A stretch of DNA of 64,000 bases from Luteimicrobium album. GTDB taxonomy: Bacteria; Actinomycetota; Actinomycetes; Actinomycetales; Cellulomonadaceae. The notes beneath the pieces were generated by a model. The model did no database searches. It was not told the origin of the DNA and saw only the letters and a list, made by a program, of their open reading frames with translations. The stretch is taken from NCBI RefSeq assembly GCF_030161555.1, contig NZ_BSUK01000001.1, positions 3,906,001 through 3,970,000 of the forward strand, read 5' to 3'. Every line of letters starts with the position of its first letter. Within the stretch, counting starts at the first letter, position 1. Shown in pieces: positions 38,327 to 48,115 of this stretch. A program made the position numbers and the translations under genes.

Positions 38327-39292
38327 CTACGGCGTGTCGAGGGACACCTCGCGGGGTGCGGCGTCAGGCTCGAGCGGGGTGAAGCTCAGGACCCGCCCGC
38401 CCGGGTTCACGCGCGGATCCGTCGCCCAGCGGGCCGCGAGCGCCGACGCGGCCGGGCCGACCGGGTCGGGGTCCCCGTCGGCCCGGGCGGTGAGGACCGC
38501 GAGCTCGTCGGTGAGCGCGAGCTGCGCGTCGTCCGGCTCCTCGCCGGGCGGCACCATGGCGCCCCAGCCGTCCCACAGGAGGGTCTCGCAGCGGTGCCGG
38601 TGCGCGACGTCCGCGAGCACGTACCGCTGCACGAACGACGGTCCCTCGAGGCCGACGGCGCCCGGCGCGACCCCGTAGGTCGCGAGGTCGGTGCGGCCCG
38701 CGCGGTAGGCGAGCCACGCCTCGGCGGCCGTCTCGAACGGCGCGCCCTCGCCGGTCGGGAGGTCGTGCACGTCGAACGGGAAGTCGTCCTGCCCGAGCTC
38801 GGGGTCGAACCGCACCCAACGCTCGCCGTCCCACCGTTCCGCCACGACGTGGTCGTGGGAGTAGCCCGCCTCGAAGTAGCCCGCGAACCCGAGGCGCGTG
38901 CGGGCGGGGACGCCGTGCTGGCGCAGGATCGCGACGGACAGCAGCGCGTGGTCGCGGCAGCACCCGCCGACGACGCAGGCGTCGGGCCGTGTCGCGTCGA
39001 GCGGCCCGGGCTGCCGCTCGGTCGCGCGGTCGAGGATCGTCGCGACCCACCGGGAGTCGACATCGCGCAGCTGGGCGTCCGTGAGCCGGTGGGCCTCGCC
39101 GCGGTAGTGCAGGATCGTGCGGGTCACGGCCCGGTGGAGCGACTCCGGGTCCGTGGCGACGGCGTCGAGCAGGCCGGCGTGGTCGCCCGGGTCGCTGAAC
39201 GGGCTCTGGGTGGCGTAGTCGTCGAGGCTCGGCGGCGCGACGTCGGCGCCCGCCGGGGTGTCGAGGCTCTCCAGGGTGTCGAGGATGTCCAT
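38327..39292 (-). CDS. Transglutaminase-like domain protein
   Basis: A 321-residue protein with a transglutaminase/protease-like core: Cys112 in VVGGCCRDHALLSVAILRQHGVPAR, His at 146/148 in GYSHDHVVAERW, and Asp163 in VRFDPELG form the likely triad. No signal peptide, so probably cytoplasmic. Last of a ribF-MerR-transglutaminase set with short gaps (34 nt to the MerR gene). The substrate is unknown; such proteins may be peptidases or deamidases. Confidence 0.82.
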   Translation of the reverse strand: MDILDTLESLDTPAGADVAPPSLDDYATQSPFSDPGDHAGLLDAVATDPESLHRAVTRTILHYRGEAHRLTDAQLRDVDSRWVATILDRATERQPGPLDATRPDACVVGGCCRDHALLSVAILRQHGVPARTRLGFAGYFEAGYSHDHVVAERWDGERWVRFDPELGQDDFPFDVHDLPTGEGAPFETAAEAWLAYRAGRTDLATYGVAPGAVGLEGPSFVQRYVLADVAHRHRCETLLWDGWGAMVPPGEEPDDAQLALTDELAVLTARADGDPDPVGPAASALAARWATDPRVNPGGRVLSFTPLEPDAAPREVSLDTP

Positions 39293-39326
39293 GCGCCCTA
39301 CGCTCACCCCTGCCCCTGGGGCAGGG

Positions 39327-40175
39327 TCAAGCGCCCGCGACGGGGATCTCGACGCGTGCCACCTCGGCGACGTCGTCGGACCAGGGCACGGGGTACACCT
39401 CGCGCGGCGGGCCGACGGGACCGCCCCAGGACCGGGCGGCCTCGAAGGCGGCGTCGTAGTAGGCGACGATCGGCGGGTAGCGGCAGTCCGCCGAGGGCAC
39501 CGGGACGCTCGCGACGGGCCGTGCCGGCTCGAGCCGGAGCACGATCGCCCCGGCCGGCCGCGCCGCGCCGTCGTAGGGGACGCAGGTCTCGATCCGGCCG
39601 CGGACCCCGGGGCGCACGAGCTCGTGGAACACGACCCAGAACTCGGCGCCGAACGCGGCACCCTGGCGCGCGAGCTCCTCGCGGATCGTCAGCACGGCCG
39701 ACGTGAACGCCGGGACGAGCGCGGCCTGCTCGACGACGTCGGTCACGCACGCGACGGTCCGCGCCTCGCGCTCCGCCCTCCCGACGGCGGCGCGGAGCCG
39801 CGACGCGTCCGGGAGGTCGCCCGGGGCGGCGGTACCCGCGGCGAGCGGGTCGGCCGCCGCGGCGAGCGGGTCCACGACGCCGCGCTGGTCCTCCAGCGTC
39901 CGACGGCGCTCGCCCCACCACGTGAGCAGCGCGGGCCGGAGCGCGTCCGGCGGGCCGTCGAGGAGCTCGCCGATCCGCGCGAGCGGCAGGTCGAGGCGGC
40001 GCAGCAGCCCGATCGCGCGGGCCCGCACGACCTGCGCCGGCGCGTACGCCCGGTAGCCCGTGACCGGGTCCACGCGCGCCGGGACGAGCAGCCCGTTCGC
40101 GTCGTACAGCCGCAGCGCCTTAGGCGACAGCCCCGACGCGCGGACCATCTCCCCCGTGCTCAGCCCGTCGGCCAC
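39327..40175 (-). CDS. MerR family transcriptional regulator with effector-binding domain
   Basis: A 282-residue regulator. The N-terminal winged helix (STGEMVRASGLSPKALRLYDANGLLVPARVDPVTGYRAY) is the MerR DNA-binding domain; a coiled linker follows; the C-terminal half resembles a GyrI-like small-molecule pocket. No metal-binding Cys pair, so a drug or metabolite sensor is more likely than a metal sensor. GTG start 40175, 10 nt after the ribF stop. Its target may be the downstream transglutaminase gene, but no operator could be identified. Confidence 0.85.
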   Translation of the reverse strand: MADGLSTGEMVRASGLSPKALRLYDANGLLVPARVDPVTGYRAYAPAQVVRARAIGLLRRLDLPLARIGELLDGPPDALRPALLTWWGERRRTLEDQRGVVDPLAAAADPLAAGTAAPGDLPDASRLRAAVGRAEREARTVACVTDVVEQAALVPAFTSAVLTIREELARQGAAFGAEFWVVFHELVRPGVRGRIETCVPYDGAARPAGAIVLRLEPARPVASVPVPSADCRYPPIVAYYDAAFEAARSWGGPVGPPREVYPVPWSDDVAEVARVEIPVAGA

Positions 40176-40185
40176 GCCGGTCCGC

Positions 40186-41190
40186 TCAGCCGGCGGCGGG
40201 CGACGCGGGCTGCGCGACGCCGAGCGCCATGCGCGCGCGCGCGACGTCGTCGTGCATGGTCGCGACGAGGCGCTCGATCGCGTCGGGGCCGTCGAAGCGC
40301 AGCGTCGGGCGCAGGCGCTCGACGAGCTCGAGCACGACCTCCTCGCCGTACAGGTCGAGGTCCGTGCGGTCGAGGACGTACGCCTCGACGCGGCGCTCGG
40401 CGCCGTCGAACGTCGGGTTGGTGCCGATCGAGACGGCGGCCGGGAGCACGGCGTCGGCCTCGCGGCCCGGACGCCGCAGCCAGCCCGCGTACACGCCGTC
40501 GGCGGGGACCATGCCCTGGACGGGGGTGCCGTCGGGGGCGGGGCCGAGGTTCGCCGTCGGGAAGCCGAGCTCGCGCCCGCGCGCGTCCCCGTGCACGACG
40601 ACGCCGCGCAGCCGGTGCGGCCGGCCCAGGACCGCGGCCGCGGCCGCGACGTCGCCCGTGGCGAGCAGCTCGCGCACGTAGGTCGAGGACCAGCGCGCGT
40701 GCCCGTCGTGCGGGGTCTGCCCGACGTCGCCGACGACCTCCACGACGAACCCGTACCGCTCCCCCAGCTCGATCATGGTGTCGAGCGTGCCGGCGTTGCC
40801 GCGGCCGAAGCGCACGTCCCGCCCGACGACGACCCGCCGCGCGCGCAGACCCTCGACGAGGTAGCGACGGACGAACTCGTCGGCCGTCTGCTGCGCGAAC
40901 TCGAGCGTGTAGGGCAGCAGGAGCACGGCGTCGAGACCTGTCTCGGCGAGCAGGTCCAGCCGGTCGGCGACCCCCGTGAGGAGCTCGGGCGCCTCGTCCG
41001 GCCGGTGCACGGCGACGGGGTGCGGGTCGAACGTCACCGCGACGGCACGGGCGTTCTCCTCGCGCGCTCGTTCCGCGATCGCCCGGCAGACCGCGACGTG
41101 GCCGCGGTGGACCCCGTCGAAGTTACCGATGGTGACGACGGTGGGGCCGAAGTCGGAGGGCACCTCGGCGAGGTCGGTCCAGCGCAGCAC
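40186..41190 (-). CDS. ribF: Bifunctional riboflavin kinase / FAD synthetase
   Basis: A 334-residue two-domain enzyme converting riboflavin to FMN and FAD. The N-terminal adenylyltransferase domain has TIGNFDGVHRGHVAV and VVGRDVRFGRGNAG; the C-terminal flavokinase domain has GRELGFPTANLGP, VYAGWL and SIGTNPTFDG. GTG start 41190 opens VLRWTDLAEVPSDFGPTVV. It lies 73 nt downstream of truB, the usual order truB-ribF. Confidence 0.95.
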   Translation of the reverse strand: MLRWTDLAEVPSDFGPTVVTIGNFDGVHRGHVAVCRAIAERAREENARAVAVTFDPHPVAVHRPDEAPELLTGVADRLDLLAETGLDAVLLLPYTLEFAQQTADEFVRRYLVEGLRARRVVVGRDVRFGRGNAGTLDTMIELGERYGFVVEVVGDVGQTPHDGHARWSSTYVRELLATGDVAAAAAVLGRPHRLRGVVVHGDARGRELGFPTANLGPAPDGTPVQGMVPADGVYAGWLRRPGREADAVLPAAVSIGTNPTFDGAERRVEAYVLDRTDLDLYGEEVVLELVERLRPTLRFDGPDAIERLVATMHDDVARARMALGVAQPASPAAG

Positions 41191-41263
41191 GGGGACCAGC
41201 CTGCCACCTCGTCGGGGTACGCGCGGAATCGGCGCCCGTCGCGGGGCGCTCACGGGGCGGGGC

Positions 41264-42247
41264 TCACCCCGCCGCCGCGAAGACGACGGCGGGGCGAGCG
41301 AGGAGCCCGCCCTTGCCCTGGACGTCCTCGACGAGCGCGACGAGCGTCCCGTCGGGGCCGATCGCGGCGTGCACCCCGGGCTCGCCGGCCGGCGGGAGCG
41401 CGCGGCCGTGACCGAGCGCCGCGGCGTCGGTGTCGTCGAGCTCGCGGACCGGGAACGTCGCGCGCGCGGCGTCGGCGAGCGGGAGGGTCGCGAGGACGCC
41501 GTCCGCGTCGGCCTGGGCCTCGAGCTGCTCGAGCGTGCTTGCGCCCGCGAGGTCGTACCCGCCCACGCGCGTGCGTCGCAGGGCGACGAGGTGCGCGCCC
41601 ACGCCGAGCGCGGCGCCGAGGTCGCGGCCGAGCGCACGCACGTACGTGCCCGACGAGCAGACGACGCGCGCGTCGACGTCGACCGTGGGAACGGTGCCGC
41701 CGTCCGCCGCGACGTCGGGGCCGGGCCGGACGTCCGCGATCTCGAACGCCGAGATCGTGACCGGGCGGGCGGCCAGCTCGACCTGCTCCCCCGCGCGGAC
41801 ACGGGCGTACGCGCGCTCGCCGTCGACCTTGATCGCGGACACCGCGCTCGGCACCTGCAGCACGTCCCCGGTGAGGGCCGCGGCCGCGGCGCGCACGGCC
41901 TCGGCCGTGACGTCCCCCGCGCCCGTGGTCGCCGTGACGTCGCCCTCGGCGTCCTCCGTGGTGGTCGCGACGCCGAGCCGGATCGTCGTGACGTACTCCT
42001 TCTCGGCCCCGACGACGTACGTCAGCAGCCGCGTCGCCCGGCCCACGCCGACGACGAGCACGCCCGTCGCCATCGGGTCGAGCGTGCCCGCGTGGCCGAC
42101 CTTCTTCGTCCCCGCGAGGCGGCGCATGCGCCCGACGACGTCGTGGCTCGTCCAGCCCTGCGGCTTGTCGACGACGACCAGTCCGTCGGGCGCGGTGGGG
42201 CGGCGCTGCGGGCGGACGCGACCGTCCGCGCCGGTGGCCGGGCTCAC
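41264..42247 (-). CDS. truB: tRNA pseudouridine(55) synthase
   Basis: Makes pseudouridine 55 in the T-loop of tRNAs. 327 residues with DGLVVVDKPQGWTSHDVVGRMRRL, catalytic Asp57 in GHAGTLDPMATGVLVVG, YVTTIRLGVATTTEDAEGDVT and VVCSSGTYVRALGRDLG. GTG start 42247 overlaps the stop of the upstream TetR gene by 4 nt, an unusual coupling: in most actinobacteria truB follows rbfA and related genes without this regulator in between. Confidence 0.95.
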   Translation of the reverse strand: MSPATGADGRVRPQRRPTAPDGLVVVDKPQGWTSHDVVGRMRRLAGTKKVGHAGTLDPMATGVLVVGVGRATRLLTYVVGAEKEYVTTIRLGVATTTEDAEGDVTATTGAGDVTAEAVRAAAAALTGDVLQVPSAVSAIKVDGERAYARVRAGEQVELAARPVTISAFEIADVRPGPDVAADGGTVPTVDVDARVVCSSGTYVRALGRDLGAALGVGAHLVALRRTRVGGYDLAGASTLEQLEAQADADGVLATLPLADAARATFPVRELDDTDAAALGHGRALPPAGEPGVHAAIGPDGTLVALVEDVQGKGGLLARPAVVFAAAG

Positions 42248-42809
42248 GCGGCGTCCGTGATCAGCTCGGCGGCGGCGTCCGCGCCGACGGCGCACACGAG
42301 CAGGTGCCCGACGCCGTGCTCGTCCGCGTGCTCGGGGGCCTCGGCCGCGAGCAGCACGTTGATGAGCATCCCCGAGGCCACGAAGTTGCGCGCGGCCTCG
42401 TCGTCCTCGCCGGTCAGCTCCTTGAAGATCTCGAAGGCGCGGACCAGGGTGCGGCGCGCCTGCAGCCCGAACGTCGGGTCGGCGCCCGCGACGAAGCCGT
42501 GCATCAGCACGCGGAGCTTGTCCCGGTCCCCGAGCAGGCGCACGTACACGTCGCCGAGGTCGCGGGCGGCGTCCGGGCCGGGCGCGACCTGCTCGAAGCT
42601 CGCGACGATCGCGTCGCAGATCCGCGCGAGCGCCGCGGCGAACAGGTCGTGCTTGGAGCCGAAGAGCCGGACGACGTACGGCTGCGACACCCCGCCGCGC
42701 GCGCCACCTCGTCGGTCGTCGTGCCGGCGTAGCCGTGCTCGGCGAACGCCGTCGTCGCGGCGGCCAGGATCTGCTCGCGGCGCTCGTCCGCGGTCATCCG
42801 GGTACTCAT
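42244..42809 (-). CDS. TetR family transcriptional regulator (one frameshift)
   Basis: About 188 residues. The helix-turn-helix reads REQILAAATTAFAEHGYAGTTTDEVARAAG, then after one base added to CCCC 42690-42693 continues VSQPYVVRLFGSKHDLFAAALARI. The C-terminal ligand domain follows to 42244. Start ATG 42809; an in-frame ATG at 42818 is also possible. It is divergent from a drug-exporter-like MFS gene and the space between holds two palindromic sites, so it probably represses itself and the exporter. Its stop overlaps truB. Confidence 0.88.
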
Positions 42810-42818
42810 GCTTGACAT

Positions 42819-42869
42819 GTTATCAGTCGATTACTAACGTGCGACGAGTCGAAGTAATCAGTCGATGCC
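42819..42869. promoter_or_regulatory. Two TetR-type operator palindromes between regulator and MFS gene
   Basis: GTTATCAGTCGATTAC (42819-42834) and GTAATCAGTCGATGCC (42854-42869) both fit the palindrome GTAATC-N4-GATTAC, with one and two mismatches, and share the word ATCAGTCGAT. Spacing is 35 nt. The first abuts the TetR start codon. TTGACA at 42813-42818 with TAACGT 16 nt later may be the MFS promoter, lying across the first site. Confidence 0.6.
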
Positions 42870-42935
42870 TTCCCGTGTTCGGCTCGCGCACCGCGCAGCC
42901 CTCCCGTCCTCGGCCCACCTCGTCCGGAGGTTCTG

Positions 42936-44369
42936 ATGTCCACCGCGGTCCCCACCCGTCGGCCCTCGCCGGCACCCGGCCTCGACACCCGGCGGCGGCG
43001 CACGGCGCCCGTCTGGCTCGCCCTCGTCGCCGCGTCCCTGCCGATGTTCATGGCGACGCTCGACAACCTCGTCATGACGGGCGCCCTGCCCGTCATCTCC
43101 CGGCACCTGTCCCCCAGCGTGGAACAGCTCCAGTGGTTCGTGAACGCGTACACGCTCGCGTTCGCGACGCTGATGATCCCGCTCGCCACCCTCGGCGACC
43201 GCCTCGGGCGCCGCCGGACGTTCGTCGTCGGCATCGCGGTCTTCGCGCTCGGCTCGATCGGGAGCGCGCTGTCCGGCACCCCCGCCGAGCTCATCGCGGC
43301 CCGCACGCTCCAGGGCGGCGGCGGCGCGGCCATCATGCCGCTGTCGCTCGCGCTGCTCGCCGGAGCGGTGCCCGCCGCGAAGCGCGCCATGGCGATCGGC
43401 GTCTGGGGCGGCGTCTCCGGCCTCGGCGTCGCGCTCGGCCCGGTCGTGGGCGGCGCCGTCGTCGACGGTCTGTCGTGGCAGGCGATCTTCTGGCTCAATG
43501 TCCCCGTCGCGGCGGTCGCGATCCCGCTCGCGCTGCGCGGGCTGCGGGAGTCGGAGCGGGTCTCGGTCAGCCTCGACGTCACGGGCCTCGTCCTGTCCGC
43601 TGCCGGCGTCCTGCTGGGCGTGTGGGCGATCGTCGGCGCCAACGACCGCGGCTGGGGCTCCGCGACAACCGTCGGGATGCTCGTCGTCGCCGTCCTGCTC
43701 CTCGTGGCGTTCGTGGTGCGCGAGGGCCGGACCGACCACCCGCTCGTCCCGCTGCGGCTGTTCCGCTCGCGCAGCTTCTCCGTGTCGAACGCGGCCAGCC
43801 TCGCGTTCTCCGTCGGGATGTTCGGGGCCGTCTTCCTGCTCACCCAGTACCTGCAGATCGGCGGCGGCTACTCGCCGTTCGCCGCGGGGCTGCGGACCCT
43901 GCCCTGGACGGCCGCCCCGATGCTCGTCGCCCCGGTCGCCGGGATGCTCGCGCCGCGGTTCGGCGTGCGCCCGTTCGTCGCCGGCGGCCTGGTTCTCCAG
44001 ACCGTCGCGCTCGGTTGGATCGCGGCACTCATCGGCCCGACGGTCGACTACCCGAGCTTCGTGCCCGCGTTCGTCCTGGCCGGCGTCGGCATGGGCCTCA
44101 CGTTCGCACCGGTCGCCACCGCGGTCCTGGCCGGGGTCCCCGAGTCGGACCACGCCACGGCGAGCAGCGTCAACGCGACGATCCGCGAGGTCGGTGTCGC
44201 GCTCGGCGTCGCCGTGCTGACGGCGGTCTTCCTCGCCGCCGGCGGTGCGTTCACCCCCGCCGCCTTCGCGGACGGGCTCGAGCCCGCCCTCTGGGTCGGG
44301 ACGGCCGTCCTGGGGGTAGGTGCGATCGTGTCGTTCCTCATGCCGCGCAGCACGGGCAAGGAGCGCTGA
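42936..44369 (+). CDS. MFS drug exporter, DHA2 (EmrB/QacA-like) family
   Basis: A 477-residue transporter with about 14 hydrophobic segments. Motifs: PMFMATLDNLVMTGALPVI (helix 1), LGDRLGRRRTFVVGIAVFALGS (motif A region), GGGGAAIMPLSLALLAGAVP and GPVVGGAVVDGLSWQAIFWLNVPV (antiporter motif C). Proton-driven efflux of drugs or toxic compounds is expected. ATG 42936; transcribed away from the TetR gene with operator palindromes between. A 21-bp perfect hairpin ends the unit. Confidence 0.9.
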   Translation: MSTAVPTRRPSPAPGLDTRRRRTAPVWLALVAASLPMFMATLDNLVMTGALPVISRHLSPSVEQLQWFVNAYTLAFATLMIPLATLGDRLGRRRTFVVGIAVFALGSIGSALSGTPAELIAARTLQGGGGAAIMPLSLALLAGAVPAAKRAMAIGVWGGVSGLGVALGPVVGGAVVDGLSWQAIFWLNVPVAAVAIPLALRGLRESERVSVSLDVTGLVLSAAGVLLGVWAIVGANDRGWGSATTVGMLVVAVLLLVAFVVREGRTDHPLVPLRLFRSRSFSVSNAASLAFSVGMFGAVFLLTQYLQIGGGYSPFAAGLRTLPWTAAPMLVAPVAGMLAPRFGVRPFVAGGLVLQTVALGWIAALIGPTVDYPSFVPAFVLAGVGMGLTFAPVATAVLAGVPESDHATASSVNATIREVGVALGVAVLTAVFLAAGGAFTPAAFADGLEPALWVGTAVLGVGAIVSFLMPRSTGKER

Positions 44370-44418
44370 CCGCTGTCGGTGGCGGCGCCGTCGAGCACGG
44401 GATCGTCGCCCCACGAGA

Positions 44419-44464
44419 ACGGGCCCGCCGCCCGTCCGGTGTCCCGGACGGGCGGCGGGCCCGT
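44419..44464. terminator. Bidirectional terminator hairpin between MFS gene and rbfA
   Basis: Perfect 21-bp stem (44419-44439 with 44444-44464) closed by a 4-nt loop, between convergent genes ending at 44369 and 44497. Its strength and placement fit a two-way terminator. Confidence 0.85.
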
Positions 44465-44496
44465 GTTCGGCGCGGGGCCTGGTGCGCTACGCGCCC

Positions 44497-44940
44497 TCAG
44501 GCCTCGTCTTCGTCGTCATCCTCGTCGGGACGCTTGTAGGGGTCGGCGTCGCCCGCGAAGTCCTTGCCCTCGCGCAGCGCGGCGAGCTCGGCGTCCTTCT
44601 CGCGGGCGGCGCGGAGCGCGTCCTCGAGGTGGGCGGCGTTCTCCGGGATCGCGTCGAGCTGGAACTCGAGGGTCGGCGTGAGCCGGATCCCGGTCTGCTT
44701 GCCGACCTCGGACCGGATGACCCCCTTGGCGCTCTCGAGCGCGGCGGCGGTCCCGGCCCGCTCCTCGTCGGTCCCGCGCACCGTGTAGAACACGGTGGCG
44801 TTCTGGAGGTCCCCGGTGACGCGCACGTCGGTCACGGTGACGTACCCGAGCCGCGGGTCCTTGATCCGCCGGTCCAGCATGGTCGCGACGACCTGCTGGA
44901 TCCGCTCGGCCAGCTTCCTGGCCCGCACACTCTCAGCCAT
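44497..44940 (-). CDS. rbfA: 30S ribosome-binding factor A
   Basis: Cold-shock factor for 16S rRNA 5'-end maturation. 147 residues: [56 protein letters not shown] is the KH-like fold; the tail after [18 protein letters not shown] is charged and ends in a run of Asp/Glu. ATG 44940 preferred over the TTG one codon earlier. It follows infB, with 230 nt containing a very long inverted repeat in between; the DUF503 gene often found there is absent. Confidence 0.93.
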   Translation of the reverse strand: MAESVRARKLAERIQQVVATMLDRRIKDPRLGYVTVTDVRVTGDLQNATVFYTVRGTDEERAGTAAALESAKGVIRSEVGKQTGIRLTPTLEFQLDAIPENAAHLEDALRAAREKDAELAALREGKDFAGDADPYKRPDEDDDEDEA

Positions 44941-45032
44941 CAACCCTCATCTCCGGGATCGCGACGCGATCCCCAGTGTCCTCACAAGAACGCGGACGTG
45001 ATGCTCTCACCCTGAGGTGACCCGACGGAAGA

Positions 45033-45132
45033 GCCCTGCCCGGGAGGGAGAGGGGTGGCGGGTCGTGGTGGGTCTGGCACGGGCCGCCAGGCCCGCGGTA
45101 GACCCGCCACCCCTCTCCCGGACGGGCAGGGC
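45033..45132 (-). repeat. Very long inverted repeat between infB and rbfA
   Basis: Arms of 32 nt (45033-45064 and 45101-45132) pair at 29 of 32 positions, with the three mismatches together, around a 36-nt centre. It lies 39 nt past the infB stop on the transcript. Possibly an attenuator, processing site or terminator; similar in build to the long hairpins behind capA and ftsK. Apart from this I see nothing in the 230-nt gap. Confidence 0.75.
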
Positions 45133-45170
45133 GGAGGCGACGACGGATCGTCACCCCGGCGGGACGAGAG

Positions 45171-47968
45171 TCACGAACGCGGCTTCTCCCGCATCTCGAA
45201 GGTCTCGATGACGTCCTCGAGCTGGATGTCGTTGAACGACCCGAGCCCGATACCGCACTCGTAGCCCTCGCGGACCTCGGTGGCGTCGTCCTTGAACCGC
45301 TTGAGCGAGTCGATCTGCAGGTTGTCCCCGACGACCACGCCGTTGCGCAGCACGCGAGCCTTGGAGTTTCGCGTGATGACGCCCGAGCGGACGATCGTTC
45401 CCGCGATATTGCCCGCCTTCGAGGACCGGAAGATCTCGCGGATCTCCGCGGTCCCGAGCTGGACCTCCTCGTACTCGGGCTTGAGCATGCCCTTGAGCGC
45501 GGCCTCGACGTCGTCGATGGCCTGGTAGATGACCGTGTAGTAGCGGATGTCGACGCCTTCGCGGTCGGCCAGGTCGCGGACGCGGTCCGCGGGCTTGACG
45601 TTGAAGCCGATGATGATCGCGTTGTCCACGGTCGCCAGGTTGACGTCGTTCTGCGTGATCGCACCGACACCGCGGTGGATGATGCGCAGCTCGACCTCGT
45701 CGCCGACGTCGATCTTGAGCAGCGCGTCCTCGAGCGCCTCGACGGCACCGGACACGTCGCCCTTGAGGACGAGGTTGAGGGTCTCGACCTTGCCCTGCTC
45801 GAGCGCCTGCGTGAAGTCCTCGAGGCTGATGCGCTTGCGGCGCTTGGCCAGCGTCGCGGCACGCTCGGCGGCCTCGCGCTTCTCGGCGATCTGCCGTGCG
45901 GTGCGGTCGTCGGGCGCCACGATGAACGTGTCGCCGGCGCGGGGCACCGAGGTCAGGCCGAGCACCTGGACCGGACGCGACGGGAGCGCCACGTCGAGGT
46001 TCTCGCCGTGCTCGTCGAACATCGCGCGGACGCGGCCGTGGGCCGTGCCGGCGACGATCGAGTCGCCGACGGCGAGCGTGCCGGACTGCACGAGGACCGT
46101 CGCGACGGAGCCGCGGCCCTTGTCGAGGTTGGCCTCGATGGCGACGCCGCGCGCGTCCTTGTCGGGGTTGGCGCGCAGGTCGAGAGCGGCGTCCGCGGTG
46201 AGCAGGACGGCGTCGAGGAGGTCCTCGATGCCGACCCGGTTCTTCGCGGACACGTCGACGAACATGGTGTCGCCGCCGTACTCCTCGGCCACCAGGTTGT
46301 ACTCGGTGAGCTGCTGGCGGATCTTGGCGGGGTTGGCCCCCTCCTTGTCCACCTTGTTCACCGCGACGACGATCGGGACGCCGGCGGCCTGGGCGTGGTT
46401 GAGCGCCTCGACCGTCTGCGGCATCACGCCGTCGTCCGCCGCGACCACGAGGATCGCGATGTCGGTGACCTGCGCACCGCGGGCACGCATGGCGGTGAAC
46501 GCCTCGTGACCCGGGGTGTCGATGAACGTGATCGCCCGGTCGACGCCCTCGTGCTCGTGGTGCACCTGGTAGGCGCCGATGTGCTGGGTGATGCCGCCGG
46601 CCTCGCCCGCGACGACGTCCGAGGAACGGACCGCGTCGAGGAGCTTCGTCTTTCCGTGGTCGACGTGACCCATGACGGTGACGACCGGGGGTCGCGGCTC
46701 GAGCACGTCGTCGCCCTCGGCCTCCAGCTCGCCCTCGAGGTCGATGTCGAACGCGCCGAGGAGCTCGCGGTCCTCGTCCTCCGCCGACACCATCTCGATG
46801 ATGTAGCCGAGCTCGGCGCCCAGCGTGCCGAAGGTGTCCTCGTCGAGCGACTGCGTGGCCGTGGCCATCTCGCCCAGGTGGAAGAGGACGGTCACGAGGC
46901 TCGCGGGGTTCGCGTCGATCTTGTCGGCGAAGTCGGACAGGCTCGCGCCACGGCGCAGACGCACGACGGTCGAGCCGTCGCCGCGGGGGACGGTGACGCC
47001 GCCGAGCGACGGCGCCTGCATCTGCTCGAACTCCTGCCGCTTCGCGCGCTTCGACTTCCGTCCGCGCACGGGGCGACCGCCGGCGCGCCCGAAGGCGCCC
47101 TGCGTGCTGCCACGACCGGCACCGCCACGGCCGCCGCCACCGGGGCGACCACCGAAGCCGCCGCCACCGCCGGGACGCGCGGCGCCACCGGCACCGCCAC
47201 CGCCGCCGAAGCCGCCACGACCGCCGCCGCCACCACCCGGGCGACCCCCGCCGCCGGCACCCTGACCGGCACCGGGCCGGCCGAGCGACGTGCGACCCGG
47301 CATCATGCCGGGGTTCGGACGGGCACCACCGGGACGCGGTGCGGCGCCGCCGGGGCGAGGAGCGCCACCGGGGCGCGGAGCCGCGGGACGCGGACCGCCG
47401 GAGCGCTCGGCCGAGCCCTCGCCGCGGTCGGGACGCGACTGCGGCCGGGGCATGCCCTGCTGCGACGCGAACGGGTTGTTGCCCGGGCGAGGCCGGGGCA
47501 TGCCCTGGCTCGACGCGAACGGGTTGTTGCCGGGGCGCGGCGCGGCGCCGCCCGGGCGCGGGGCGCCGGGACGCGGAGCGGGCGACGCGTTGCCCGTGGC
47601 GGGCTTGGGAGCCGCGGCGGGCTTCGGGCCGGGCGTCGGCGCGGACTGGCGCGGCGCCGCAGGCTCGGCAGCGGGTGCGGGTGCGGGGGTCTCCTCCGCG
47701 GCCGGCGCCTGGGGCGCGGCGGGGCGGGGGCTGCAGGCTTCGCCGCCGCGGGCTTCGCGGCAGGCTTCGCCGCGCCACCGTTGCCGGCGGCGGACGCGCC
47801 GGCACCTGAACGGGCGGGGAAGGCGTCGCGCAGCTTGCGCACGACGGGTGGTTCGATCGTCGAGGACGCCGACCGGACGAACTCACCGAGCTCGGTGAGC
47901 TTCGTCATGATCGTCTTGCTCTCGACACCGAGCTCCTTGGCGAGCTCGTAGACGCGGACCTTAGCCAC
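45171..47968 (-). CDS. infB: Translation initiation factor IF-2 (one frameshift)
   Basis: GTPase that places initiator tRNA on the ribosome, about 932 residues. The N-terminal IF2 domain starts [39 protein letters not shown] long Ala/Pro- then Gly/Arg-rich linker follows (runs of GGGGG/RPGG at 47100-47400), then the G domain ([19 protein letters not shown]) and the C-terminal tRNA-binding domains to KPRS. The linker frame breaks at GGGG 47711-47714; one extra base gives [17 protein letters not shown] and rejoins the main frame. Part of rimP-nusA-ylxR-infB-rbfA. Confidence 0.93.
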
Positions 47969-48020
47969 AACTCTCCTGTCTCGGCCCGCCCGGACAGGGA
48001 GGACCGTCGTTAGTACTGAG

Positions 48021-48048
48021 GGGTGCTCATCGCAGGGTGCTCATCGCG
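48021..48048 (-). repeat. Tandem 14-nt repeat with two tiny upstream ORFs in the infB leader
   Basis: GGGTGCTCATCGCA and GGGTGCTCATCGCG lie head to tail. On the infB transcript each copy supplies an ATG AGC ACC start, giving the mini-ORFs MSTLR and MSTPQY, both ending before the infB ATG at 47968. No clear ribosome-binding site precedes them. They could be chance or a translation-sensing leader for IF-2. Confidence 0.4.
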
Positions 48049-48115
48049 TGCCCATGTGTTTCTGACCCGCTTCCTGATAGACGTGTCTGGCATGTCGTGC
48101 TCTCGCACGTGGTCG

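Noticed and set aside
47080-47420. Gly/Arg/Pro-coding repeats in the IF-2 linker, looking like tandem DNA repeats
   Set aside because: They code for the normal low-complexity linker of actinobacterial IF-2.
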